Shown: positions 8,603 through 18,794, counted from the first letter of the stretch. The stretch: DNA of 22,933 nt from Plantago elongata (GCA_036897095.1 JAYMSP010002684.1:1-22933); one strand, 5' to 3'. Notes: generated from the letters alone by a model not told the origin. Made by a program: numbers and translations.

Positions 8603-10505
8603 TCAGGCTTTTGGCTCAGATTGATCTGTTTCGACATCATCATCGTCGTTGTCATCCTCTTCCTCACCACTATCATTGTAATTACTACCCAGGGAAAGGG
8701 AAGTAAGGTCACCCTTAATGTCATCTTCGGTGAAATTTTCTATTCCAAATTTGATGTCACGGTTTTTAATAAATTCCCAGCGCAGTAATCGGTCTTCACC
8801 ATTTAAGTAAGAAAGCTCCTGTTTGAAGCTAGGAGGTGTCATCACACTCAACTGCATTAGCTGGCCCTGCCACATGCAACAGCAAATAATCAGCACAGAC
8901 ATAGCATTGTTGACATCAACTTAGAGGTGTTGTATCTTAAACCATGATGAAACGCAAAAGAGAGCACAAAACTTCAGAGTGCGCAGAGTAAATGAGTCAT
9001 CTATAGTTTATTTGAATCAAGTGTCAATATCGATAATAAAAATATATAGGTAGTTAGGTACTAGGATAGAATTTACACTTGCCCTGACACCACATTCTCA
9101 TCATGGGATATCTCATTTAAGACCAAGCTAGCAATAGATGTGCAATAAGCAGTTTCCCTGTTCTAGTTTGACCCAGTTTACTTTGTAAAATAACAGTACT
9201 AAGATACTTCTTTTCAGGTAAGTAAAGCATAAAAACACAGTCCAAACATCGAGATTTTCCAGGGATTTCAAATTTTCACGAGATCAACATTCAAACTGAA
9301 CAACTGGATCCCATATACATGGCAACACATACTGACGTAGACATGTATAATCTCATTCTCACACACATGTAAATCATCCTGAATATGTGAACATTTGGGT
9401 AACAAATTGATATCTCATTGACTAAAATTCACATATAAGCATAAGCCTTGGGGTTGGGGATAGTTTTAATTGACCTGGGATAATCAGTTCAGTATCCTGG
9501 TCATCCGGCTCCTGCTATCCAAGATCTTTTGGTTGGCCACCAAGCATTGCAAAACCAATGTTGATATCCCTAGAGCATCCCAATGCAGTATGCCAATAGA
9601 TGTAATACAAGTATGATTGATGTAGATTGAGGGTTCAATAGAAATTTAAAATGTAAATATTAGGTTGCTGCTTATTGGCATGTCACTGATGGCCTCCCTC
9701 GAGTTAAAGGATCAATAAAGTTCACAGAACATAAGGTCTGAAGGAGGCTCAAGTCGAATTGTATTCTAGATGTTGAGGCAAAAAAAAAAAAAACAAATAA
9801 ACTATACTCCTACAATTTAAGAATGAGCCTTCACTTGAGGAATGGTCAGAGAAAGTTAAGACATTAGCTTTATCTACTTGTAATTGTTGCCGAGGTATTT
9901 GCTGAACAAGGAATCTCTTCAGTTGGAAGTGAGGAGAATCTGGAATGTGGAACCTTATTTAATAATCAATGACAATTAAGTTCATCTAAATTGGACAACG
10001 AAGTGCAGCTCAGTCAAGATGTTTCACCACCCGACCTATTCCAACCAATAGGTCGGGGGTTCGAGTCACCTTTGCCGTTTCAAAAAAAAAAAAAAATTTC
10101 AACTAAATCAAACATGTAGATGATCAAACAATAAATCCAGTCCAAAAAACAGGTCAACTCACATATCCATACGGCTGAAAGAGATGTGAGATGTTGTGCA
10201 GTATAATTCAGTCATTACCAAGTCATTTAGCCAAAGAAAGCAGAAGTAATTAAATACAAAATTAAGTCAAGAAACAGAATGTAGTTGTAGATTGTATGAT
10301 AAACCACGGACGGAACATTTACCTGGAAGTATCGCCCGTCCCGCTTCCTTATTCCATAACCCAAATAAAGTGTTCCAAAGGATTTGATATCAGTGACCAC
10401 TCCATTTCTTCTGTAAACATGCTTACCAACACGTGCAACCAAATCCTTCACAGACTCCTTCGCCACAGTTGGTTTAAGCAGAAGCAGACAGTCATAAAGC
10501 GGCAT
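8603..10505 (-). CDS. bS6m: Mitochondrial-type small-subunit ribosomal protein bS6
   Basis: Two coding exons on the minus strand: 10505-10323 (61 codons, donor CAG|GTAAAT) and 8866-8603 (88 codons with stop, acceptor GCAG|GGC), giving 148 aa. The product starts MPLYDCLLLLKP, the beta-1 strand of the bS6 ferredoxin-like fold. GYGIRKRDGRYFQGQLMQL spans the splice junction, and EDRLLRWEFIKNRD matches the C-terminal helix and strand of the family. bS6 binds 16S-type rRNA with bS18 in the small-subunit platform. There is no N-terminal targeting extension, as in other mitochondrial bS6 proteins that start directly at the fold; plastid bS6 would carry a transit peptide. Residues about 126-148 form an acidic Glu/Asp tail. 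The 1456-bp intron holds a SINE. Confidence 0.93.
8867..10322 (-). other. Coding-region intron of the bS6 gene
   Basis: GT at 10322-10321 and AG at 8868-8867 on the minus strand, phase 0. It is AT-rich, contains a short SINE (9981-10108), an A13 run near 9781-9793 and otherwise nothing recognisable. Confidence 0.85.
9981..10108 (+). mobile_element. Short tRNA-derived SINE, copy A (in bS6 intron, antisense to the gene)
   Basis: The body at about 9992-10097 carries an A-box-like gcagctcagtcaagatg, a B box GGTTCGAGTCA (10059-10069), then ctttgccgtttc and a long A run. The flanks ttcatctaaat (9981-9991) and ttcaactaaat (10098-10108) look like an 11-bp target duplication with one mismatch. The same architecture and 3' end occur at 11276-11371, so both belong to one family. 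At about 106 bp it is unusually small. Confidence 0.75.
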
Positions 10506-10510
10506 CTTTT

Positions 10511-11559
10511 CTGATTAAATTAAGGTATAAACTTGTCAATCATCCCAATTAGTCTACTACACAGAGGAGAAATAAGACTACAGGTTAACGACCAGAAGGA
10601 ACACAATCTAGACTTTTACGGGCAAGGCAGCTTGGCCTAATTACTCTTGTTGGAATTGGATAGGAAGTGGATTGAGTTAGATCACATAATTGAAAGGTGA
10701 GAGCGAATTTGAAAGCAACAATTCGTGCAAATTAAAAAAAACACTATATATATGAGAGCGAAGCGTATTAGAGAACTGTATGACACAAAGTAACACATTA
10801 ACAGAAGCATGTATGCTTGACATCCTGTATAACACATAAATTTATACTCGTACTTATCGTAGAAAACTGTATAGTATACGCATCTGCTCTAGACACAAAG
10901 ATGCAAATCCTTCTAATCTAATCTCTCTTTTACGAGTAAGACAGTAAGAGCTTAGAGTAAAGAATCTGATGAAGAATTACTACTTTCGTATATTGAATAT
11001 ATAGATTGCAGATGAAATAAGAAGGGTAATGAAACAGTAAATACATGAATCTAAATTACAATTTGGATTGGTAATCTCAACTCAACAGTCAGTATAACAA
11101 CAAATGATTGCGATCACTATCCTCTATCGGAAGCAAAAAAAATCAATAGAGAAGCTCGTCAATGCGAGTAAGATTAGGTTGATAAGTACATGAACAAAAG
11201 CCACCAGAAATGAGAAATCTATACTAGTTGCAGAATTACAAACTTGTTTCAGTCATCAATAATGCAAATGCAATAGTGACAATGAAGCGCAGATTAGCAG
11301 CTCATTTGGTAAGTCAATTCCACTCCAAACAATAAGTCGTGGTTCGAGTCTCTTTGCCGTTTCAAAAATAAATCAATAATGCAAATGCAATAATAAATTA
11401 GAATAACTCATTCAAAACATTCCTGCAATGCACAAATTGGTCATATCTAAATAGAATTAGAGAAGCAAATAAAGAATAGTAAAATCTGGAGAAGTGTCGA
11501 GCGATGAAAAATTGTAAGGAAATTAATTAATTTAAAAACATAAAAAACTGTAGAACTAC
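10511..11559 (-). other. Probable 5'UTR intron of the bS6 gene
   Basis: On the minus strand a donor (CTACG|GTAGTT) at 11560/11559 and an acceptor (ttaatCAG|aaaagATG) ending at 10511 would remove 1049 bp and leave only 5 nt before the start codon. This matches the position of the CT-rich leader and promoter motifs above 11560. The splice signals are reasonable but not tested against transcripts. Confidence 0.6.
11255..11392 (+). mobile_element. Short tRNA-derived SINE, copy B, with perfect 21-bp target duplication
   Basis: The 96-bp body (11276-11371) has an A-box-like agcagctcatttggtaag, a B box GGTTCGAGTCT (11341-11351), then ctttgccgtttcaaaaata. The flanks 11255-11275 and 11372-11392 are identical over 21 bp (starting atcaataatg and ending caaatgcaata). 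The insertion lies in the probable 5'UTR intron of bS6 in the antisense direction. The unmutated duplication points to a fairly recent event. Confidence 0.9.
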
Positions 11560-11650
11560 CGTAGAGATTCGAATTTGAAGATGACCGGAAAAAGTTCGAG
11601 CTGGAGGCGCTTGTACAGATGAGCAGAGCTGAGCTGAAGACGAAGAACAG
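11560..11650 (-). other. Probable 5'UTR exon of the bS6 gene
   Basis: Read on the minus strand this is a CT-rich leader (ttctctttctgttcttcgtc) followed by sequence up to the donor at 11560/11559. The upstream end is only estimated, from the position of the site II motifs. Confidence 0.5.
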
Positions 11651-11670
11651 AAAGAGAAGGCGGAAGTGAA

Positions 11671-11784
11671 TGGGCTGGGTTTCATACTACTAGACTGACT
11701 ACTATTATTTTAGAACAAGGCCCAATAGTTACATATGACTGGAGGCCCACTTTCCCGTGTTTCTATTCTACCTCATAATGGGCT
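11671..11784 (-). promoter_or_regulatory. Four TGGGCY (site II) motifs upstream of bS6
   Basis: TGGGCT at 11671-11676, GGCCCA at 11719-11724 and 11744-11749, and TGGGCT at 11779-11784, in a 114-bp stretch just upstream of the inferred leader. TGGGCC/T elements are bound by TCP-type factors and are enriched in promoters of plant ribosomal-protein and mitochondrial-component genes, which fits a mitochondrial ribosomal protein. Confidence 0.65.
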
Positions 11785-13170
11785 TCGCGGGTAATTGAGA
11801 CCGGAGGGGATGGATTGTATTTTAGGGAGACTCACCGGCCGGTATTCTCTTTGAAATAACAATTCTAAAAACAATCATTGTACCATGTGCACACTATGAT
11901 ACAACATAAAACTATATATCGTCACACTAAATGTACAATATTAAATGTGATAACTTTAACATGTGCAATCTATGATAATGATACGGTAACGTGGCGATGT
12001 TTGAACCAAAATAAATAAATAAATAACATGTATAGACTGACTTATATGCCCGTGATATGATCATGATCAGTCGAGCTTTTTATTATAATGTTCGATACTC
12101 GCTTAATAATAAGTTGATTTTGTTCACGATCAAGCTCGCGCTGATCGATCACGAGCCGAACTTTGACCGAGTTTGTTCTTGATCAATCGCAAACAACTTG
12201 ATTCGTTTACACAATCAAAAAGGAAAAAAGTAAACTAAAATCACTTAAATTCGGCATGAATCTTTGTCACAACCCACTATATATTATACGTGTTCGCATC
12301 AACAAAGATTGTCGTAAGTGTAAAGTGAAACTACCGTACACGTGTATAGTTATTAGAACTTTCTACCTTAATCATTCACACATGTCTTGTTGATTACAAC
12401 ATTATTTTCTCATACTAAACTAAACGTTATTCATTAAATTCAGGATCTTCCATTTCCAGTATTCAAGAAGATTACAGAAAGAGAATTTTTTATTATACAT
12501 TTTTCCCAACTAATCAAACTTTCACCATTTGTCCATCAACTAAATTAGATCCTATTTAGCAAGAGTTTATCACATGGCTAACGAGTTATTTAGTCATTTG
12601 GGTAAAAAGATATAACGTGTAAAATTCCTAAAATTAATTTCGATCACAATTCAATTAATGAAACAAATATTATCACATTAAACATTTTGGTCTAAAATAG
12701 CAACAATAAACAAACCATATCAAAACTAGTATAAATGAGAAAAATATATCATGCAATTGAGATGAGTGTATTATTCCATGATTTAATTATAGTTTATAGA
12801 ATCTTGATTTTTTCCTAAACCGAATTTTCTTAAAATGATAGTAGGACAGAATACAAATTTCAGTTTTAAAATATTTTAAACTTTTAAAAAGCCGTAATAA
12901 TAACATCTCAAAAATGTCTTGCATCTATGAATATCACATAATTATTTGTAAAAAAATAATAATTTCAAATTCCATGTATATTTTATCTTATTGAGGTTAA
13001 AACATTGATACGCATTATTATTTTTCACTTGACCATGATACTAGTAAATTCGAGAAGAAAAATTGGAAGTAGAAGAATGTGGGACCCAGCAGGAGGTGTA
13101 AGAAAGAAAGAGCAAGTCCAATTCAACCCAACACATGTGGAGGCCGAAACATCACTGATACTCACCCTGC
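11785..13170. other. Intergenic between bS6 promoter and the Cys-rich tandem pair
   Basis: Mostly AT-rich, without a supported gene. At about 12060-12200 words such as gatcaagctcgcgctgatcg, tcacgagccgaactttgaccg and cttgattcgtttaca suggest a decayed dispersed repeat like that at 1265-1515. The remainder to 13000 shows nothing recognisable. Confidence 0.45.
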
Positions 13171-13171
13171 T

Positions 13172-13177
13172 TATATA
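13172..13177 (+). promoter_or_regulatory. TATA box of the first Cys-rich gene
   Basis: TATATA lies 138 bp before the ATG at 13310. Transcription from about 13200 would give a leader containing a CAA/CAAA-rich stretch (13205-13230) like that of the second paralogue. Confidence 0.6.
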
Positions 13178-13309
13178 CCATACCGCTCAAGTGCTACTAC
13201 TTTAACAAAACAAAACAACACAACACAACCCAAATCAAGAAAGAATCTCCTTCACTCCGATCCAGATCACCGATCGCGTGGCAGCGCGTGGGTGTACGTG
13301 GTTCAGCAA

Positions 13310-13687
13310 ATGTCGACAACCGGAGGTGAATCAGCGTTCCTACGTGGAGTATTCGAGGGCTGTCTTTCGGGTGCAGACACTGGGATCACGCGCAGACCCT
13401 ACCACAAGAACTGCAAATGCGCCTTACACAAGTCCCGTGACAAGCACTCTCGCCACTCGGCCTGCTGCAGCCATGTCTCGTTCCCGATCCGTCGCTCGTG
13501 GAGTGAAGGGTGCTTGGCTCTCATGGCGCACGGGAACCCGCCCTCGGATCATTCGTCTCCCATGATCTCGCCCGGGAAGAAGATTACCAGGACGCAGACG
13601 CAGCTAGACCTGTGTAATGGACGGAAAGATGAGATCGAGAGGGAGAAGGAGTTTGATGGTCTATGCATTTCTAAGTTTGAGGTTTAG
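13310..13687 (+). CDS. Uncharacterised plant Cys/His-containing protein, paralogue 1
   Basis: An intronless 125-residue frame. The start is MSTTGG at 13310: the frame is open further upstream (to 13079), but that part lies before or across the TATA box, and the second paralogue starts at the equivalent MSTG. Blocks in order: EGCLSGADTGI (16-26), RPYHKNCKCALHK (29-41), SFPIRRSWSEGCLAL (57-71), ITRTQTQLDLC (92-102) and ISKFEV at the C terminus. Cysteines are at 18, 35, 37, 52, 53, 68, 102 and 119. There is no signal peptide or membrane segment. The CxC with nearby histidines could bind metal, and RRSWS could be phosphorylated; both are inference. I recognise it as a plant-type family but know no function. 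Confidence 0.86.
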   Translation: MSTTGGESAFLRGVFEGCLSGADTGITRRPYHKNCKCALHKSRDKHSRHSACCSHVSFPIRRSWSEGCLALMAHGNPPSDHSSPMISPGKKITRTQTQLDLCNGRKDEIEREKEFDGLCISKFEV

Positions 13688-13715
13688 GTCGTTTTTTTTT
13701 TTTTTTTTTAATTTT
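13688..13715 (+). other. T-run directly after paralogue 1
   Basis: A run of about 19 T follows the stop codon by a few bases in the 3'UTR. Its length is likely to vary between individuals. Confidence 0.6.
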
Positions 13716-13814
13716 CGGTTTTTGTGGGGTCGGATTGGAAATAGTTTTAGTTTTTTTGTTTTTTGTTTTTTTGTTATGTAAGTAGTGACTAGGGAGGGGG
13801 ATGTAGTCTGGTGT

Positions 13815-13839
13815 AATAAATAAAGTAAAATCGAATAAA
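13815..13839 (+). terminator. Polyadenylation signals of paralogue 1
   Basis: AATAAA occurs at 13815-13820, 13819-13824 and 13834-13839, about 130-150 nt after the stop codon, a normal plant 3'UTR distance. Confidence 0.55.
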
Positions 13840-13849
13840 ATGGACGGAT

Positions 13850-15160
13850 CCTTAACTAATTTGGATTGTACCTTGTAATTATACATGTTTAGTTGTTAAT
13901 GATCCATAATGATGTACAATTAGTTGAATTCTTAATAGAAAAAGAGAGCATAAAACAGTTAGTTGGGCAATCTATTGATGTTGTTGAGTTGGGTTTACAA
14001 CGTGTTTTCGGATCTTTCCAGTTCACGATCTTGTAGTGACACTACTTTTCCAGCTGCTTTGGTGTCTCATTGAAGACTCTCATAATCTTGTTCATAATTA
14101 AGTGGGTGTGTGCCCACTCTTTCAAGTTTCAACTCCTTTAGCATTTTCAGATTCGTTTTCCAAGTTTTGTACTGAATCTATAAATCTAACTTCATAGAAT
14201 ATTTTATTCATTCCATTTCAGTGCATATATGATTGCTTTCCGTCTTTGTAAATCGGATCTTTGAGTTTCTAATGTCCACCTCAAATGTTCAAATCACCTC
14301 AAGTATAACTTAGAAGCATAAATTTACCGCAACAATTGTTATATTAAAAACAATAATATAGTGAACGTTAACAACTCTCCACTCTATTCGACTACGTATA
14401 CATTGTAATTTTGTTCGGTGTACCATTTTCACGGAAGGAACTAATTGCATTTTGGAAGTGTGTGGATTTGTAATTAAAATACTAGCGCCACAGTATATTA
14501 TTGAAGAACGCCCATTATGCAACTTCGAGAACTCTTCCCCTTATTATACTATAGTGATACTCATTTCATTGCTTTTTTTCTTTTCCTTTTGTTGCTTGCA
14601 TCATCGTACAATTAAATACATAATTAGGAAAGATGGAAGAACTAATCTGCATAATTATTACACAAGCTATATTAATTTTGTAAAACATCCAGCACGTGCT
14701 TAAGAGTGATAAAAATAGGTAGTCACATCATGTACTATTAATTATTACACACTTGCATTTAAAAGCAATTATTCATATACTAATACCTACACTTGTAAAT
14801 TTTACTCCTTCACCGGTAAGATGGTTAATAAGTTGTTTGATATAAAATTCAAAATGATCGGAGTTTTCATTGAAATTTTTATCCCGTATATAATCATGAA
14901 GAATAGTGAAATTGTAAACGATAAGTCCGAGATCTCCTTACACTAAGGGAGATTTAACTAGACTTTTTGTAAGTGAAGAAGTCCGAATTTGCATCCAACA
15001 CCATTGATTAAAAAATAGTCATAGGCGTACATTGTAGTTGTAGTAGTCAAAAAGTACAGAAGACCCCACAAGTTGTTGTAATTGTAAAGACAATAATCCG
15101 AGTAACAAGGTGAGCACTCTAGGAAATGAAGACTCCACAATTCCAGGCTGGCTACAACAC
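13850..15160. other. Intergenic between the two Cys-rich paralogues
   Basis: AT-rich with scattered short open frames (for example 14452-14703) that show no domain. The second gene's promoter must lie in its last few hundred bases. The sequence does not resemble the region upstream of paralogue 1 except for the leader, so the duplication is old or included only the transcribed part. Confidence 0.5.
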
Positions 15161-15164
15161 TTCC

Positions 15165-15172
15165 TATTTAAG
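15165..15172 (+). promoter_or_regulatory. TATA box of the second Cys-rich gene
   Basis: TATTTAAG lies 208 bp before the ATG at 15373. The implied leader holds an AACAACAACACAACACAACA stretch at 15310-15329, matching the leader of the first paralogue. Confidence 0.55.
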
Positions 15173-15372
15173 CGCGCCTGCCGAAAGTCTTGTAATAGCG
15201 CACGCAAACTACTCGCACACTCTCTTTCTACCTTTTCTCCCAACGAACAAACCAACACAACTCCTATGTTGCAACACCTATAAACATAGACGTTATACCA
15301 CTTTTTGTTAACAACAACACAACACAACATCCGATCCAATCTGATCACTATTTAGTCGTCGATCTAAGTTAA

Positions 15373-15729
15373 ATGTCGACAGGTTCAACCGGGTTTCTGT
15401 TGGAGGGATGCCTTTCAGTGGGAGACATAGGCATCGAACGCAAACCGTATCACAAGAACTGCAAATGCGCCCTTCACAAGACGCGTAGTACATGCACGCG
15501 CCACTCGGATTGCAGCAAGGTGTCGTATCCTATCCGACGGTCGTGGAGCGAGGGTTGCTTGGCGTTGTTGGCCCATGGGCAGCCTTCGATTCACTCTTCG
15601 CCGTGCTCGCCAGCCGAGATGATCACCAGGACGCAGACGCAGCTCGTGCTGTGCCTGGAAGAGGTAGAAGAGGAGGAGGAGATTGGTGATTATGATGATA
15701 AGCTTTCGATTTCAAAGTGGGAGGTTTAG
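15373..15729 (+). CDS. Uncharacterised plant Cys/His-containing protein, paralogue 2
   Basis: An intronless 118-residue frame. Blocks match paralogue 1 in order: EGCLSVGDIGI (11-21), KPYHKNCKCALHK (24-36), SYPIRRSWSEGCLAL (51-65), ITRTQTQLVLC (84-94) and ISKWEV at the end. Cysteines are at 13, 30, 32, 41, 47, 62, 78 and 94; six (13, 30, 32, 47, 62, 94) align with paralogue 1. Between TRTQTQL and the end it carries an acidic Glu-rich stretch (about 96-108), where paralogue 1 has a mixed Lys/Glu stretch. Same strand, 1.69 kb downstream, so a tandem duplicate. No targeting signal. Function unknown; a metal-binding or regulatory role is only a guess. Confidence 0.88.
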   Translation: MSTGSTGFLLEGCLSVGDIGIERKPYHKNCKCALHKTRSTCTRHSDCSKVSYPIRRSWSEGCLALLAHGQPSIHSSPCSPAEMITRTQTQLVLCLEEVEEEEEIGDYDDKLSISKWEV

Positions 15730-15921
15730 AAAGCTGTATTAATTGTAAATTTTACAATGGGAATGAATTTTTGGATTTGATCATATCATATGATTCATAA
15801 TTTATATGATTGAGTTGAATCTTGTTGTGAATTTTCAAATGCAAACTTCATGGTGGTTTTACAGAACATTTTTTACTGGCTTGGTTTGTGTTTTCTGGAA
15901 ATGATGGTCCTTGACTTGATC

Positions 15922-16083
15922 TAGGGCTGTTTGGATGGACATTTAAGTGGACATTTGGATGGATTTTGATGAAAATTGTGTTTGTATGGATATTTGAGTG
16001 GGATATTTTAAGTGTATTTTAGGCCAAATCACTGTTCATCGAGCCAAATGGGGAATATTCAAATTCCCATCCAAACACCCCTA
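15922..16083. mobile_element. 162-bp MITE with 17-bp terminal inverted repeats
   Basis: The left end TAGGGCTGTTTGGATGG (15922-15938) and the complement of the right end TAGGGGTGTTTGGATGG (16083-16067) match at 16 of 17. Imperfect similarity continues inward to a shared catttgg. There is no coding capacity. The termini resemble hAT- or Harbinger-type MITEs; flanking target duplications are not clear (acttgatc against atgagata), so the superfamily is open. It sits about 190 bp after paralogue 2. Confidence 0.85.
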
Positions 16084-17841
16084 ATGAGATATTTAGCTAC
16101 AGCTTCCTAACTGTATTATTTGCTGTGTCCTGTGTGTGATGATGTTTGTATACTTTTTGGGGTGTGATTGAACACCCTTGGAAATTCAGGGACTCATTTG
16201 TAAATTACCACACGCATTTGTAAGTTTGTCACAGCATGTTTAAGACAACTTGAATTTGCCCATTCCTTCTTAGTGCTCAGGAGTAAGATGATGACTCAAG
16301 ACAACAGAGAATTAAGTTAAAAATTCATGCAACAGTCTAGTTCAATCTAAGTCCATCGGTAAGAGTCTGTCCATCAAGATGAGAGGTTCATCTAGATATT
16401 CCTTATTATCTTAAATAGGAAAAGAAGGAGTTAGAACCTTTAATTTGACTACGTTTGCCTAAGATAAACCGGACTAAAATTCAACTCTTTTAGGAGTCTG
16501 ATCAAGTTGGGGCTTATACATCTATGTTTATAAAGTGGAATAAATGAAAAGTAGTTGCTTACCTCTATCTATTGTGGAGGGATGTCAGAGACATACTTCT
16601 GAATTATAAAACATCGAAGGTCGATCGACCTTACGAGATGGTGACACGTGGTCTCAAATATATGTGGCTCGTTTGGGTCACGTCTAAACTAATGATGTGT
16701 CACATGATGGCCTCCTTGAATCTCGGGATCAAACCTACTTGGAAGTCGGACTTTATCTAATGATCAAGGTTAACAATTCATGTCTATATTCGTAAATCCG
16801 AGAGTGATGGGTGTTGGACCGTTTATGCACCTGATGTAGGTCTTCTTCGCGGTATTCTATTTGGGGGAAGTTGTCGGGCATCGGTTCTAAGTATTGAAAA
16901 CGGACTCTTGTGATAAGGCGGATTATAATTTATAAGGCGCCCTATATTGTTTAGAATAGATTGGTTTGAGTGGGAGACTTAAACTTACATATTATATCTG
17001 ATTCATTATTTTTGTGTAAATTGTCAATCTAAGATATTTGGGATGTTTCCTTTTATATAAACAAATTGATTTAATGTTTCAATTTCGAACCAGAAGAACG
17101 AAATGCAAAGTGGTCAGTGGAGCGCTCGATTTTAGAATGGACTCGAATAGAGGTCACACCCAGCTCCATATTCCCACTAAACTCTTCAATTTGACTCCTT
17201 GATTCACAAAATTTATCACTAACCAATTGACATAATTTAAATTGGCATTAATTGCCCAATGTATGTATTTTATTCCTCTATTAGCTAAAACATGGAGTAC
17301 TATTAGTTTGCTAGAACATGGGATGTACTTGGACATATTTTCATGTGCAAAGCACGTGGTCTGTTCCTCAGGTGGACTCCTACAGATTTCAGAATCTGTA
17401 CACCATCTAAAATGGGGATGTGTTCTTGTTCCTTATTTGAAGACTGATTTAGTCTAGTACTGAATGTTATGAAGTACCAAAAAGATGAAAAATATATGTA
17501 CATCGTCGATCTAATGCAAAATTTGGAGATGGCAAACCGAGTTGATTCAATTTTGTACATCACCTAAAGGATGAGATGCTAAATTATGCTCCGTGAGTAT
17601 AAAAAAGAACACAACAAACTTAAGATATGTATCGATATTTTTTATAAATTTTTAAATAATTTTAAATATAATTGTAATGTTTATTTTTTTTATTGTATCT
17701 CTCCATACGACCATCATAGACCGGTCTAAAGATTTAGAGGTCCCATGTGAAATTTTAAAATTGACCCCAGATTTATAGTATAAATTAAAAGATAATAGAA
17801 TATTTTACACAAAATTTGAATCAAGTATCTAATAAAATAAT
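16084..17841. other. Intergenic, no gene supported
   Basis: Short open frames (16572-16760, 17242-17457 and, on the minus strand, 17303-17563) lack known domains or paired splice sites. The stretch 16600-16980 is less AT-rich than its surroundings and may be transposon debris. Nothing more specific is visible. Confidence 0.45.
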
Positions 17842-18037
17842 ATGATTCCTCCATCTCAGCTTCATCTTATCATATTGTATTCTAGTCCATCCCAACTTCA
17901 TCTTCTCTTCCATAAAAAAAAATATACCTCCTACTTTATACACCATCACTCCTAAATACTTTAATTACGTTTCTCTACTATATTCATAAAACTTGTGTCT
18001 GACCGGCAGAAATATGAATTATGGACGGATGGAATAC
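17842..18037. mobile_element. Decayed Stowaway-like MITE
   Basis: The left end attcctccatctcag and the complement of the right end attccatccgtccat are imperfect inverted repeats resembling the CTCCCTCCGTCCC termini of plant Stowaway elements. The interior (atatacctcctactttatac, accatcactcctaaatact) also has the usual look of these MITEs. The TA dinucleotide target is plausible on both sides. Heavily mutated. Confidence 0.45.
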
Positions 18038-18699
18038 AAAATATCTCACTTAATTATAGCACCGTAAATTTTATTTGAAATAAAATTATATAGTATTAAT
18101 TATTTATAACACTTTTATTCATATTTTTAATTAATTATTGATATCATGATATTAGATTGGGATTTTTATAAAATTGAAGCTCTGTACCGGTAAACATACC
18201 ATATGAGTTTAAGACCGGTTCTCATTATCACACCATTGTCTTTCATGTGACACTTGCTCAAAGGAATAATATCATGTAATTATCACAACAAATTACAAAT
18301 ATTATAACATGCATACTACACGTATAATGTGTATCATTTCAATTTTTTATCCATTATACCTTATTATCATTATGTATTTTCAACTTTTCATTTCAACTTA
18401 TTGATGGGTTACGATATAAAATACGGGCTAAGGTACCCAAGAGAGTCAAAATACATAATCATTTAACCATGCATCTTTCTATATGTGGCACAAAAGTCTT
18501 GTGCACAAGTTAATCTTTTTAGTAAATATCATAAAAATCTCCCCATATTTTTAGAGATCGAAGGGACCATTAATTTTTAATATATATTATCTAATTTATA
18601 TATGAATAACATGTGCTTAGTTTTTACCAATATTTGTCTAATTTTTCATATTATATTTTTATACTGTATATTTGTGCTGAACAGTTTAATTTTTAGTAT
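18038..18699. other. AT-rich intergenic sequence, nothing recognised
   Basis: No long frame or bounded repeat. Towards its right end, words like tttgtctaatttttcata (about 18633) resemble the minisatellite unit that follows. Confidence 0.5.
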
Positions 18700-18784
18700 G
18701 TATTGTCTAATTTTTACAACATATTGTTTAGTTTTATAACTATATTGTCTAGTTTCATAAACGATATTGTTAAGTTTTATTACT
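18700..18784. repeat. Degenerate minisatellite, four units of 21-22 bp
   Basis: Successive units start at 18700, 18721, 18742 and 18764 with forms of atattgtctagttttataac. They differ at several positions each. A looser copy lies near 18630. Confidence 0.7.
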
Positions 18785-18794
18785 TGTACCAAAA

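Noticed and set aside
13079..13309. N-terminal extension of the first Cys-rich protein to an upstream ATG
   Set aside because: The added 77 codons lie before and across the TATA box and a CAA-rich leader. The paralogue starts at the position matching 13310.
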